Below, piece by piece: positions 1 to 7,439 of a stretch of DNA of 11,209 bases (within the stretch, counting starts at the first letter, position 1; the number at the start of each line of letters is the position of its first letter). Location: contig JAYSRU010000173.1 in assembly GCA_043720875.1 (NCBI GenBank), forward strand, positions 1 to 11,209, in the 5' to 3' direction. Below the pieces are notes generated by a model that worked only from the letters and a program-made list of their open reading frames with translations, did no database searches and had not been told where the DNA came from. The stretch is from JAYSRU01 sp043720875. Its GTDB lineage: Bacteria > Bacteroidota > Bacteroidia > Flavobacteriales_D > Crocinitomicaceae. A program made the position numbers and the translations under genes.

Positions 1-601
1 GGCCTATTGTTCTTCCTGCCAATCTAGATTTATAAAAATCATATTTTTTGGTGAGTTGGTCAATGCTTTTAAGCATGGGGACAGAATAACGCTTGGCTAA
101 GAAATCATCATGTTTAATGAAAATGCACAAAGATTTTTTGTCCTTAGAAACAAGTACATTAATATTTTCTTTGTTCTTATAGATACGCTGCGAATCTTCC
201 TTAAGATTACGGTATGATGGCGTAATGTATGGTTTGTTTATTGTTTTTCCGGGATAAATGAAAAATTCATTCTCATGGGTAATGTCACGGGTGTAAAGAA
301 CATTCGGGAGCGCTTTTATTTCGCTTGAAAGTTTGTTAACTTTTTTTAAGAAATTTGGGTCGAAAATGGTAGGCTTATTTTCAATTGCAAGTAATAAAAA
401 ATCATTGTCGGATTGAAACTTGTCTCTATGGTTAAAGAAAAAATCAGAATCTGGATCAGAAGTAGGGAAGAACTTCTCGAAATCGTAATCCATCTTTAAG
501 GTTCCCATGAAATAAACAAAGAGGATGGTGAGCCCAATAATAAGGCCAGCAGCTACAATTGCTAATTTTTTAAATTGTGATTCACCAACCTTTTTAAACA
601 T
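1..601 (-). CDS. RND/MMPL-family membrane exporter, N-terminal fragment (runs off left edge)
   Basis: The reverse strand reads open from an ATG at 601 to the window edge, giving 200 residues with no stop. It begins with a short basic cytoplasmic tail, then one hydrophobic helix at about residues 12-33. An extracytoplasmic domain follows, with the segment DYDFEKFFP at 38-46 and NDFLLLAIEN at about 65-74. A transmembrane helix followed by a (D)FEKFFP-type stretch and a soluble loop is typical of Bacteroidota RND/MMPL-type permeases, which use the proton gradient to export lipids, hydrophobic compounds or drugs from the inner membrane. These proteins usually run to roughly 750-800 residues, so about three quarters, including the second membrane bundle, lies outside the window. 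The substrate cannot be inferred. The start is supported by a -7 box 30 bp upstream. The family call is from recalled sequence pattern; the exact subfamily is uncertain. Confidence 0.8.
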   Translation of the reverse strand, partial: MFKKVGESQFKKLAIVAAGLIIGLTILFVYFMGTLKMDYDFEKFFPTSDPDSDFFFNHRDKFQSDNDFLLLAIENKPTIFDPNFLKKVNKLSSEIKALPNVLYTRDITHENEFFIYPGKTINKPYITPSYRNLKEDSQRIYKNKENINVLVSKDKKSLCIFIKHDDFLAKRYSVPMLKSIDQLTKKYDFYKSRLAGRTIG

Positions 602-630
602 TCTTTCGTTATTCTTTAAATTCAAGGGTG

Positions 631-638
631 CAAAGATA
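631..638 (-). promoter_or_regulatory. -7 promoter box for the exporter gene
   Basis: The reverse strand reads TATCTTTG followed by CACCC, an exact match to the Bacteroidota housekeeping -7 consensus TAnnTTTG. Transcription would begin roughly 22 nt before the ATG at 601. I see no good TTG -33 element at the expected distance, so this rests on the -7 match and its position. Confidence 0.6.
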
Positions 639-711
639 ATGATAAGAATGAATTACCATAACCTAAGGAGTCTTGAAAATCTAGATTCTTAAGCATTTAA
701 AAATAAAAGTG

Positions 712-719
712 TACTTTTG
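712..719 (+). promoter_or_regulatory. -7 promoter box for the T9SS cargo gene
   Basis: TACTTTTG matches TAnnTTTG exactly and lies 43 bp before the ATG at 763. This leaves a 5' leader of about 35-40 nt. No convincing -33 TTG is present at 17-23 bp upstream. With the box at 631-638 on the other strand it makes the 602-762 spacer a divergent promoter region. Confidence 0.55.
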
Positions 720-762
720 AGTAAATAAACGACATTATATCAATACCAAACAATTAACTATT

Positions 763-1812
763 ATGAAAAAACAATTACTTACTGTGGCCTTAATGTTAGG
801 CAATTACACAATGATTACTGCACAATTTACGCAGTCAAATGAACCAGTTGTGGGTGCAACAAAAACCATGTACTTGTTAGATTCTACAACAATTAATTAT
901 GCGAATGTTACTGGCGGAACTGCTGTTTGGGATTATTCACTAGCCGTAGATGAGCCAGCTGTTACAAATTCTGCTAGAGCGGTGAGTATTGTTACGCCTG
1001 CTGCTGCAGGTGCAGGTACAAACTACGCTGGTGCAACCAAAGCATTCCAATTTGAAGGCTTTATAACACAATTCTTTAGTTCAACTGCAACAGAACGTGT
1101 TTCTCAAGGGTTTGAATTTAATGAATCAACTTTAGGTTTAGTGAAAGCAAAATTTTCTACGAACACTGAGAAAATGTATGCTTACCCAATGGCGCTTAAT
1201 GAATCATTTACTGATGCGGTTGCTGGTTCTTTGGAATTTACATTGACTGGATTGCCTCAGACGCCTCCATGTACAGGAGAAGTTGTTGTTACCTATGATG
1301 GCTACGGAACGTTAACTTTACCTGACGGTTCAGTTGTGACCAATGTTTCTAGAATAAAAACAAGAGATTCAATCAACGCAATTATCGATTTAGGTTTTAT
1401 TCAAATCACGGTTGATATGATTAGAGTACAGTTCGAATATTTCGATCTTGCTAATCAAAATATGCCAATTTTTATGCATTCGCATGTAGTTGTTTTTCAA
1501 GATGGTGGAACAACTCCAATTCTTGACTTGACGGTTGTATTGTCTGAAAAATCTTCGGTAGGAATCAATGAGTTAGGTTTTGAAAACCTTTCAATATTCC
1601 CTAACCCAGTAGCAGATATTTTAACTGTTTCTGGAATGACAAATGATCTATCTGTTATAACATTAACAGACCAACTTGGTCGTGTTGTTGCAACTCAAAA
1701 TGTTACAAGCATGTCTACTACGTTTGACGTTATTTCACTTGAGGCAGGTGTTTACGCGGTTAGCATAACTACTGGTGGTAATTCTACAACGCGAATGGTA
1801 TCTATCAAATAA
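763..1812 (+). CDS. Secreted protein with T9SS type A C-terminal sorting domain
   Basis: This 349-residue protein has a Sec signal peptide with likely cleavage between Ala20 and Gln21, the Ala/Gln junction common in Bacteroidota. The middle (about 22-265) is Thr/Val/Gly-rich and beta-strand-like, and includes a DGYGTLTLPDG stretch near 178-188. Similar stretches recur in uncharacterised Bacteroidota T9SS cargo. The C-terminal ~80 residues form a type A sorting domain: LSIFPNPV at 276-283, a DQLGRVV strand at 303-309, LEAGVYAVSI at 326-335 and a basic end (TTRMVSIK). The type IX system recognises this domain at the outer membrane, removes it, and releases or anchors the protein at the cell surface. 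No catalytic motif is visible, so an adhesive or structural role is as likely as any. The gene stands alone between its own promoter box and a strong terminator. Confidence 0.9.
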   Translation: MKKQLLTVALMLGNYTMITAQFTQSNEPVVGATKTMYLLDSTTINYANVTGGTAVWDYSLAVDEPAVTNSARAVSIVTPAAAGAGTNYAGATKAFQFEGFITQFFSSTATERVSQGFEFNESTLGLVKAKFSTNTEKMYAYPMALNESFTDAVAGSLEFTLTGLPQTPPCTGEVVVTYDGYGTLTLPDGSVVTNVSRIKTRDSINAIIDLGFIQITVDMIRVQFEYFDLANQNMPIFMHSHVVVFQDGGTTPILDLTVVLSEKSSVGINELGFENLSIFPNPVADILTVSGMTNDLSVITLTDQLGRVVATQNVTSMSTTFDVISLEAGVYAVSITTGGNSTTRMVSIK

Positions 1813-1829
1813 CGTCATTTTAAGTATTT

Positions 1830-1865
1830 AAGGGGTCGGTTATTTAATTAATCGACCTTTTTTTT
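1830..1865 (+). terminator. Rho-independent terminator after the T9SS cargo gene
   Basis: The arms 1830-1842 and 1849-1861 pair over 13 positions, three of them G-T. The GC core is GGTCG (1834-1838) with CGACC (1853-1857), and the loop is six bases (1843-1848). Eight T residues run from 1858 to 1865, with a second T run at 1870-1878. It lies 18 bp past the stop codon, so the next gene probably has its own promoter. Confidence 0.85.
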
Positions 1866-1921
1866 ATCCTTTTTTTTTCAAATGGAAAGTAACTTTTCAA
1901 AAGATTAACGATATTTGAAGC

Positions 1922-4210
1922 ATGAAAGGATTTCTACAGCTGCTTATAATTTTATTAGGTTTTACATCTCAGTCAAAAGCTCAAAATGCTTACGAATGGA
2001 CCGCTGAGGATAATGGGTATCTCTATCATATGGTTAATAAAAGTCCAATCTTAAACGCGAATTTAGGTCAATATTTTGTGTACATCGGTCCACAAATAAA
2101 GTATATCGACAATTCAATAGATTACGATTCGATCGAGAATATCATCATCAATCAGCCAGAAAAATTAATCATCTACAAAGATGAAATAGCAAAAGCCTCA
2201 AAAGGTTTATTAGCGGAAGCGGCGAATAAAATGGCGCTTTGGAAATTGAATAGAATCCTATTAGCCCAACGTCAAAAAATATTCAAAACGGCAAGAGACG
2301 AAAAAGACTTTTTGCGGTTTCAGAATTTGTTAATCAAAAATTTACCCGAATCATTATTGAAAGTAGAGGATGGAAAAGTTTTCTATTCTCCGCGCTTAGA
2401 AATGGCGTTGAACCCTAGCTTAACTTTTGATGATAAGCAACTCAATATAGCTACCTTGGATTTAGCTCCAGAAGCTCAAGCAACAACGATGAATGCAATT
2501 AACTATGCAATCAATCAGTTTGTGGAAGATGAGGCGCGCTCAATTTTTATAGCGCTTGGAGGTAAAAGTGATGTTTTTACCAATGTGTTGGTCGCAGCTG
2601 GAGACGGATCTTCAACTTCTGGTATGTTAGAGGAACGTGAAAAAGATGAAAAAGGAAGGTATAACAAAGGCTTACCCAAAGCAGTTGGTTTGTTTCCTTA
2701 TGTCCCCGTTTTAGTAAATGATAAGGATAGCAAAGGCGGTAAAAAAATGGAATCTCAATTGTATTCGGTTTCAGAATTTAAAACCGTTGGCTTGAATAAA
2801 AACACAAGCCTGCATTTCGATGTTTGGGGCTATAACACCGAAAAGCAAACTACGGTTGTCGTGGAAAAAAATGGAAAAACATACCACCTTTTTGGTTCAG
2901 GAGAAACAAGATTTTTAACGCCAGATAGTTCCTTTCAAAAGGGAACAACGTATAAGGATATGATGAACATTTTAGAAAATAAAATGATCGCTGAATTGTC
3001 CGAGAAAATATACGGAAAGAAAGGGTTTGATTCGGAAATAGAATACCATAAGAAAATGCGTGATGAGGCAAAACTTGAATTGGATAATCAAAGTAAGGAT
3101 ATGTTTGAAACGCGCGCTAATGTTCCAATATATACGAAATCAAAAGGTAAAGGGGGAAGAAAAAACAGGAATGCTGGTAAAGCGAAAACAAATACAATTT
3201 CAGGACGAAAGAAGCGTAAGAAAAGACAAGAGTTATACGTTCAAACTCAAAATAAATATGACTTTCACCTAAAACGAATTTCCGAAGTGGAAAAGGAGAA
3301 AAAGGAAGCAATGAAAACGAAAGGTTACTATGAAACTGAGTGGGCCAAATATAACTTATTGCTGGGTATTAATTGGGTGGAGTTTACGGTAAAAGATGGT
3401 TTGTATACCTACGCGGATTCTACCACATTTGATATTTTTACACAAGAATTTGTTTTTCCTCCGAAAGCAGAAGTTGAAGAATTTGAGGTGCGTTTATTGG
3501 CAATACCTAATGCGCCACTTTCTAAACAAGCAGACGAAGTGATGATGCACATTAACCTTGTGGATGCCAAACAAAACTACCGCTCCAAAATTAACTTGGA
3601 AAATGAAGATGCATTTGCAAGCGATATGTTCACCTCTAACAAACAATTGTTGCGTAAGGAATTAGATTCTATTGGATTAAAAGAGTTTTTCTTAAGTTTA
3701 ATCGCGAAAGATGGCAACTTAGAAATTATTGCGCGCGGAGAAGGAGTTGGCGAATGGAATGGTTCGAAAACAGTTAAAAATCGAGCGCCTAAAGAATTAT
3801 TGGGGTATCCTAAATATCCTGGTTCAACAGAAAGTATGCGCGAAGACAGTATTTATAAACGCCTTCGTAAAACTGAATTATTCCTAAGCGTAGACCGCGG
3901 ATCATTCATAGAAATCAATTCATATACCGATCCCGTTAAAAGTAATGTGGTCTATAATTCTAAACAATTGAAAGACATGGCGCTCAAATATCAATTCTCG
4001 TCTAACGATGTGTTGAGTGTTTTGAGAACGGTTCAACTGTGTAAAAACTTACGCAACGAATTGAATATACTTGCTGGTAATTTGCTGATACGAGAGGACG
4101 CGAAAAAAGTGATAGATCTAATCAATAAAGAGTTTGAACGCACCAGAATTACAATCAACGCGCAAAGTATCAAGCTGAGTGATTTGTTGGAAACAGAAAA
4201 GTTCTTGTAG
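1922..4210 (+). CDS. Large secreted protein of unknown function with a Lys/Arg-rich central segment
   Basis: I do not recognise this 762-residue protein. A Sec signal peptide is clear (hydrophobic core about 4-15, likely cleavage Ala20/Gln21). There is no lipobox Cys and no T9SS sorting domain, so a periplasmic location is the simplest inference. Residues 60-210 are mostly helical. Residues 290-330 look beta-rich. A long helical region (about 345-400) leads into a strongly basic, Gly-containing patch at about 406-439, with runs such as GRKKRKKR, and then a charged helix, probably coiled coil, at about 440-470. Residues 485-610 again look like beta sandwich, and the end is helical. The gene starts 60 bp beyond the preceding terminator's T run. 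A weak -7-like box (TAACTTTT, 1890-1897) may drive it. A hairpin overlaps its stop codon. The start is set by the signal peptide. Confidence 0.85.
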   Translation: MKGFLQLLIILLGFTSQSKAQNAYEWTAEDNGYLYHMVNKSPILNANLGQYFVYIGPQIKYIDNSIDYDSIENIIINQPEKLIIYKDEIAKASKGLLAEAANKMALWKLNRILLAQRQKIFKTARDEKDFLRFQNLLIKNLPESLLKVEDGKVFYSPRLEMALNPSLTFDDKQLNIATLDLAPEAQATTMNAINYAINQFVEDEARSIFIALGGKSDVFTNVLVAAGDGSSTSGMLEEREKDEKGRYNKGLPKAVGLFPYVPVLVNDKDSKGGKKMESQLYSVSEFKTVGLNKNTSLHFDVWGYNTEKQTTVVVEKNGKTYHLFGSGETRFLTPDSSFQKGTTYKDMMNILENKMIAELSEKIYGKKGFDSEIEYHKKMRDEAKLELDNQSKDMFETRANVPIYTKSKGKGGRKNRNAGKAKTNTISGRKKRKKRQELYVQTQNKYDFHLKRISEVEKEKKEAMKTKGYYETEWAKYNLLLGINWVEFTVKDGLYTYADSTTFDIFTQEFVFPPKAEVEEFEVRLLAIPNAPLSKQADEVMMHINLVDAKQNYRSKINLENEDAFASDMFTSNKQLLRKELDSIGLKEFFLSLIAKDGNLEIIARGEGVGEWNGSKTVKNRAPKELLGYPKYPGSTESMREDSIYKRLRKTELFLSVDRGSFIEINSYTDPVKSNVVYNSKQLKDMALKYQFSSNDVLSVLRTVQLCKNLRNELNILAGNLLIREDAKKVIDLINKEFERTRITINAQSIKLSDLLETEKFL

Positions 4211-4222
4211 TGGAACTACGAG
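4204..4222 (+). other. Short hairpin overlapping the stop codon of the large secreted protein
   Basis: Bases 4204-4211 pair with 4215-4222 (eight pairs, one G-T) around a three-base loop, and the TAG stop at 4208-4210 lies in the left arm. No T run follows, so it is not a standard intrinsic terminator. It may stabilise the mRNA 3' end or be chance. Confidence 0.3.
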
Positions 4223-4595
4223 TTGAAAATATAAAATTTCACTCTTGTTAGGATAGAATTTGAAATCTTAAAGTGGTTAAAAATCTCAAGCCTTTCGTCG
4301 GCATTAAATCTAAATCGTATGAATTCCAGATAAATGTAGAACAAAGTGAAAGCGGTGTTTGAGTAAGAGCAAGCGCATGCTTGTGAAGACGTAGCCTTGA
4401 GCGGTGAGCTCGTTAAAGGCAAGGAGCGAGTTTCGATTTCACGTTCGCAATGTTCGTAGAATTCAAGATTAAGATTTACAGCCTTGATTTTTTCTTTTGT
4501 TACTTTTCTTTTTGATCAAGCAAAAAGAAAAGTAAAAATGACTCGCGAAGCGTGTGGAATTAGTATTTTTACTATACAATAATATAAAAAATTGA
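4211..4595. other. Gene-free stretch of 385 bp, possible dispersed intergenic element
   Basis: I see no credible gene here: the plus frames are broken by many stops. The one open frame on the minus strand (4216-4422) has no family signature. The stretch differs in texture from its neighbours. Around 4365-4440 it is locally GC-richer, with a small hairpin (CAAGC/GCTTG at 4370-4383) and repeated GAGCG/CTCG-like words, followed by CCTTGATTTTTTC and a perfect long inverted repeat. This layout resembles non-coding repeats scattered between genes in many flavobacterial genomes, but a single copy in the window cannot prove it. The last 25 bp probably carry the promoter of the hydrolase gene; TATTTTTA at 4564-4571 is one mismatch from the -7 consensus. 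Confidence 0.45.
4500..4535. repeat. Perfect 15-bp inverted repeat with 6-base loop
   Basis: TTACTTTTCTTTTTG at 4500-4514 is the exact reverse complement of 4521-4535, around the loop ATCAAG. The stem is AT-rich but long. As RNA it would fold in either direction. With the A-rich 3' flank on the plus strand and the run TTTTTTC upstream (4488-4494), it could act as a weak terminator for minus-strand transcripts, or as the terminal part of a dispersed element. Similar TTACTTTTCTTTT...AAAAGAAAAGTAA hairpins are, as I recall, common between genes in Bacteroidota. Confidence 0.7.
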
Positions 4596-5405
4596 ATGAA
4601 AATCAAGAAAATAGTTAAAATTGGAGGAATCCTAATTGCGTCGCTTTATGTTGTTGCCTGCGCTTATTTGTATTATAGCCAAGAAGGAATTTTGTTTCAT
4701 CCAGAAAAACTGAAGCGAGCGCATGCGTATACGGCGCCAAACTCCTTTGAAGAAATTGATTTCGAAACAAAAGATGGACTTACAATTAATGCCTTGCTTC
4801 AAAAAGTGGAGCGGCCTAAAGGTTTGATTTTATATTTTCATGGCAATGTTGGAAATTGTCAAACTTGGGCAAGTATTGGGAAAATATATTGCCGCGATGC
4901 CTATAATTTATGCATAGTAGATTATAGAGGTTTTGGAAAAAGTGAAGGTAAAATTACCAACGAGCAACAATTGTTTGATGATGCTCAAGTAGTATATGAC
5001 GCAATGAAAAAACGTTTTCCTGAAACCAAGATTCATGTTATAGGTTATTCTATTGGAACGGCTATTGCTTCAGAATTGGCAAGTAGAAATAATCCAAAGC
5101 AACTAATTTTGCTAGCCCCCTATTATAACATGAGAGATATGATGGATAAGCGTTATCCTATTTTTCCTCATTTTTTACTGCGCTATGAATTAGATAATGC
5201 CAAGTACGTTGCTAAAATTAAAGCGCCAATTTCAATTTTCCATGGACTAAAAGACGAAGCTATTGCGTATGACTCATCCATCCGTTTAAAGAAAAAATGT
5301 AAGCAAGGGGATCAACTCGTTTTACTTAAAAACCAAGGACACAACGAAATCAACGACAATAAAGTTTTACATAGTTACCTAAGTAAGTTGTTGCCAGAGT
5401 GGTGA
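4596..5405 (+). CDS. Membrane-anchored alpha/beta hydrolase (serine hydrolase)
   Basis: This 269-residue protein starts with a basic tail and one hydrophobic helix (about 6-26). It therefore appears anchored with its catalytic domain outside the cytoplasm. The alpha/beta-hydrolase signs are complete: the oxyanion-hole turn HGN at 82-84, DYRGFGKSEG at 109-118, the nucleophile elbow GYSIG with Ser152, an acid Asp220 in HGLKDE, and the base His249 in NQGHNE. The order and spacing fit the ABHD13/BEM46-like branch of membrane-tethered hydrolases, whose substrates (lipids, acyl esters or peptides) are mostly unknown. Val-Val-Ala-Cys at 19-22 sits where a lipobox could be, so lipoprotein processing is an alternative to a plain anchor. 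The next gene starts 21 bp downstream on the same strand, suggesting a shared transcript. Confidence 0.9.
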   Translation: MKIKKIVKIGGILIASLYVVACAYLYYSQEGILFHPEKLKRAHAYTAPNSFEEIDFETKDGLTINALLQKVERPKGLILYFHGNVGNCQTWASIGKIYCRDAYNLCIVDYRGFGKSEGKITNEQQLFDDAQVVYDAMKKRFPETKIHVIGYSIGTAIASELASRNNPKQLILLAPYYNMRDMMDKRYPIFPHFLLRYELDNAKYVAKIKAPISIFHGLKDEAIAYDSSIRLKKKCKQGDQLVLLKNQGHNEINDNKVLHSYLSKLLPEW

Positions 5406-5426
5406 TCCTGATGAATTAATTTGATT

Positions 5427-5885
5427 ATGAAGCAGCGCGTAATTATGAAAATGGGGTACTATCTTTTTGCTGGCTTATTCATATTGTTTACTGTGTTTTA
5501 CTTGCCTAAATGCAGTTTGTTTGCCAAGTCGAGAATCGAATTTGATAGTGCATATTCTAATTTTTTGAATACTGAAGTTATTGGGGTAATTAAAGAAGTA
5601 GATTACCGTGATCATGCGATTTCAATTATCTTAATGGACGACAAGTTTTATTTATGTGATCCAATAAAAACAAATAATAGATTTTTTCAAGAAATGGTTA
5701 AAGCAGGAGACAGTTTGATTAAGCATGTTGATGAAACTTACTTTACTTTAAAAACGAAGGAGAGCAAAACGTATCATTTTAATATTGAAGATAGAACGCT
5801 CACCAATACGATGTATAAAAGAATCCAAAATACTAAAGAACAAGATGAGCGAACGGATTCAACTTTTAATTTCCCTAATCGTTAA
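5427..5885 (+). CDS. Small membrane-anchored protein of unknown function
   Basis: This is 152 residues from the ATG at 5427. In-frame ATGs at 5445 and 5451 are alternatives that keep the same hydrophobic segment. The TTG at 5421 is less likely because ATGs follow directly. The N-terminus is a single hydrophobic helix (about residues 10-26 counted from 5427), then a Lys/Cys boundary (LPKCSLF). The remaining ~115 residues look like a small soluble domain of alternating strands, e.g. VIGVIKEVDYRDHAISIILM and KFYLCDP, ending in a polar tail. This hints at a small beta-barrel or OB-like fold, but I recognise no family. It follows the hydrolase by 21 bp and is probably co-transcribed; a functional partnership is only inferred from that. 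It converges with the helicase gene, leaving 31 bp without a clear terminator. Confidence 0.7.
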   Translation: MKQRVIMKMGYYLFAGLFILFTVFYLPKCSLFAKSRIEFDSAYSNFLNTEVIGVIKEVDYRDHAISIILMDDKFYLCDPIKTNNRFFQEMVKAGDSLIKHVDETYFTLKTKESKTYHFNIEDRTLTNTMYKRIQNTKEQDERTDSTFNFPNR

Positions 5886-5916
5886 AAATGAAACTTCACA
5901 TATTTCGCCTTTAATT

Positions 5917-7332
5917 TCAAAAAAAAGAATCATCAAAATTAACCAAGTGCAACTTATCCGTCGCTCTTGTAACAGCGGTATACAACCAGCGTAAGAATGA
6001 CTTGTCTATTTTATCTTCGGTAAGGTAACCTTGGTCTACAAAAACATGTTCCCATTGTCCGCCTTGAGATTTATGACACGTGATAGCATAACCATATTTC
6101 ACTTGCAATGCATTAAAATGAGGAGTTGCCATTATGGCTTCAAATCTTTTTTTCTTGTCTTTAATGTATGCGAAATCTTTTTCTATTTCAAAAAACAATT
6201 CTTTTTGGCGTTCTCTGCTCAAGTTCGGGCTTTCTAAGGTTAACGTATCCAATAAGAGCATGGCATCAATGGGTTCAAGGTTTTCGTAATCTGTCAATTG
6301 TAGCGTCACATTCAAAAACCTAAATCCGTAAATTTCTTCACTGCGTAAAACACGCTTAATGCGAATCATTTCACCGTTCGCAATGAAACCGATGTCTTTG
6401 TTTTCTTCGCCTAACCAATAGTAGTTATTGGCAACAACCATCATCAATTCGCCCGCAGAAACTTCTTCCTCCATCCATAAGATCCGGTTTCTAATTTGCT
6501 GGTTGTATTGATTGGCGGATTTATTGGAGCGCGTAATGATGATTGAATTTTCTTTCCCAACTTTCGCATAGCTTTCTTCAATCGCTTCGATAAGTTCTGC
6601 ACCTGGAACTCTAACCATGTCTGCGCGATTGTGTAAAGTTAATTTTGGGTATTTACCACCAAGTTCGTTACGCAATTGTGTTGCATTAAATAAAATATCA
6701 GAATCACTGGCTTGTCGAATTACATCCGTTAGTTGGAACGTAGCAATTTTGCAATACGGATAATGGAATTCTAAATATTTTTCATCCAATGCAGGACTCT
6801 CTTCACTTCCCACAGGAGGTAATTGGCCTACATCTCCAATGAAAATTAATTTACACCCTTCTCCCATAAACACGTATTCCATGATGTCTCCAAGAAAATT
6901 ACGCGAACTTATCTGATCGTTCGTGACCGAATAATCAGAAATCATTGAAGCTTCGTCAATAATGAACAAGGTGTTTTTATGTAAATTTGGAATTAATCCA
7001 GTTTGCATGCCGCCGCCAGCAATTTTGGTAGTTTGATAAATTTTACGGTGAATCGTAGAGGCAGGCTTATTCGCACGACCACTTAAAACTTTTGCAGCTC
7101 TACCTGTAGGAGCCAATAATACAGTTTTACCATTGATTTTGGCAAAAGTTCTAACCAATGCTCCCAAAACCGTTGTTTTCCCAGTACCTGCAAATCCTTT
7201 TACAATAAAAACTGATTTAGCGTCTTTTTCATACAAAAAATCAAGCAACGCATCAATCAATTCGCCTTGTTGCTTAGGAATTGAATTACCAATTTCATTG
7301 GTGAATAATACTTTGAATTCTGGCTTTTTCAA
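5917..7332 (-). CDS. Compact RecD/Pif1-like superfamily 1 DNA helicase (AAA-type ATPase)
   Basis: This 471-residue protein has the SF1B helicase motifs in order: Walker A GFAGTGKTT (46-54), motif Ia LLAPTGRAAKVL (72-83), Walker B FIIDEAS (123-129), motif III GDVGQLPPVG (166-175), an Arg in LTDVIRQ (201-207), motif V ITCHKSQGGQW (417-427) and motif VI YTAVTRA (451-457). These show an ATP-driven 5'-3' DNA helicase of the RecD/Pif1/Dda kind, probably acting in replication or repair. It lacks the long N-terminal part of RecD proper, and no recB or recC is nearby, so it is better seen as a stand-alone RecD-like enzyme. Single proteins of this size are common in Bacteroidota. The start is TTG at 7332-7330: a stop lies in frame at 7353-7351, no ATG lies between, and the next Met is residue 109, beyond Walker A. 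Confidence 0.93.
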   Translation of the reverse strand: MKKPEFKVLFTNEIGNSIPKQQGELIDALLDFLYEKDAKSVFIVKGFAGTGKTTVLGALVRTFAKINGKTVLLAPTGRAAKVLSGRANKPASTIHRKIYQTTKIAGGGMQTGLIPNLHKNTLFIIDEASMISDYSVTNDQISSRNFLGDIMEYVFMGEGCKLIFIGDVGQLPPVGSEESPALDEKYLEFHYPYCKIATFQLTDVIRQASDSDILFNATQLRNELGGKYPKLTLHNRADMVRVPGAELIEAIEESYAKVGKENSIIITRSNKSANQYNQQIRNRILWMEEEVSAGELMMVVANNYYWLGEENKDIGFIANGEMIRIKRVLRSEEIYGFRFLNVTLQLTDYENLEPIDAMLLLDTLTLESPNLSRERQKELFFEIEKDFAYIKDKKKRFEAIMATPHFNALQVKYGYAITCHKSQGGQWEHVFVDQGYLTEDKIDKSFLRWLYTAVTRATDKLHLVNFDDSFF

Positions 7333-7356
7333 GAGGTGTTTAACGTTGTTTTAGCA

Positions 7357-7364
7357 CTAAAATA
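7357..7364 (-). promoter_or_regulatory. Possible -7 box for the helicase gene
   Basis: The reverse strand reads TATTTTAG, one mismatch from TAnnTTTG, about 25 bp before the TTG start. It would give a leader of about 15-20 nt. There is no visible -33 element, so this is tentative. Confidence 0.3.
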
Positions 7365-7439
7365 TGTGCTTGGTGTTATTAATTGAGTGAATGGGGAAAA
7401 AAAAAGTGTGTTTGAACTCGTTTAAGCTATAAATAATTG

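Noticed and set aside
1911..1918. GATATTTG as a -7 box for the large secreted protein gene
   Set aside because: It is one mismatch from consensus, but it ends three bases before the ATG, so the transcript would start at or inside the start codon. The weaker TAACTTTT at 1890-1897 is better placed.
3134..3240. Lys/Arg-rich segment as a frameshift or insertion artefact
   Set aside because: The frame stays open on both sides, and the signal peptide and C-terminal parts are continuous. Base composition does not change sharply, so it reads as a genuine part of the protein.
4216..4422. 68-codon minus-strand open frame in the gene-free stretch
   Set aside because: It has no promoter box, no recognisable motif and no conserved neighbour. 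It is better explained as a chance frame inside a non-coding element, though a decayed gene cannot be fully excluded.
4365..4560. tRNA or small structured RNA in the gene-free stretch
   Set aside because: The hairpins present do not assemble into a cloverleaf, there is no T-loop sequence, and no known riboswitch core is visible.
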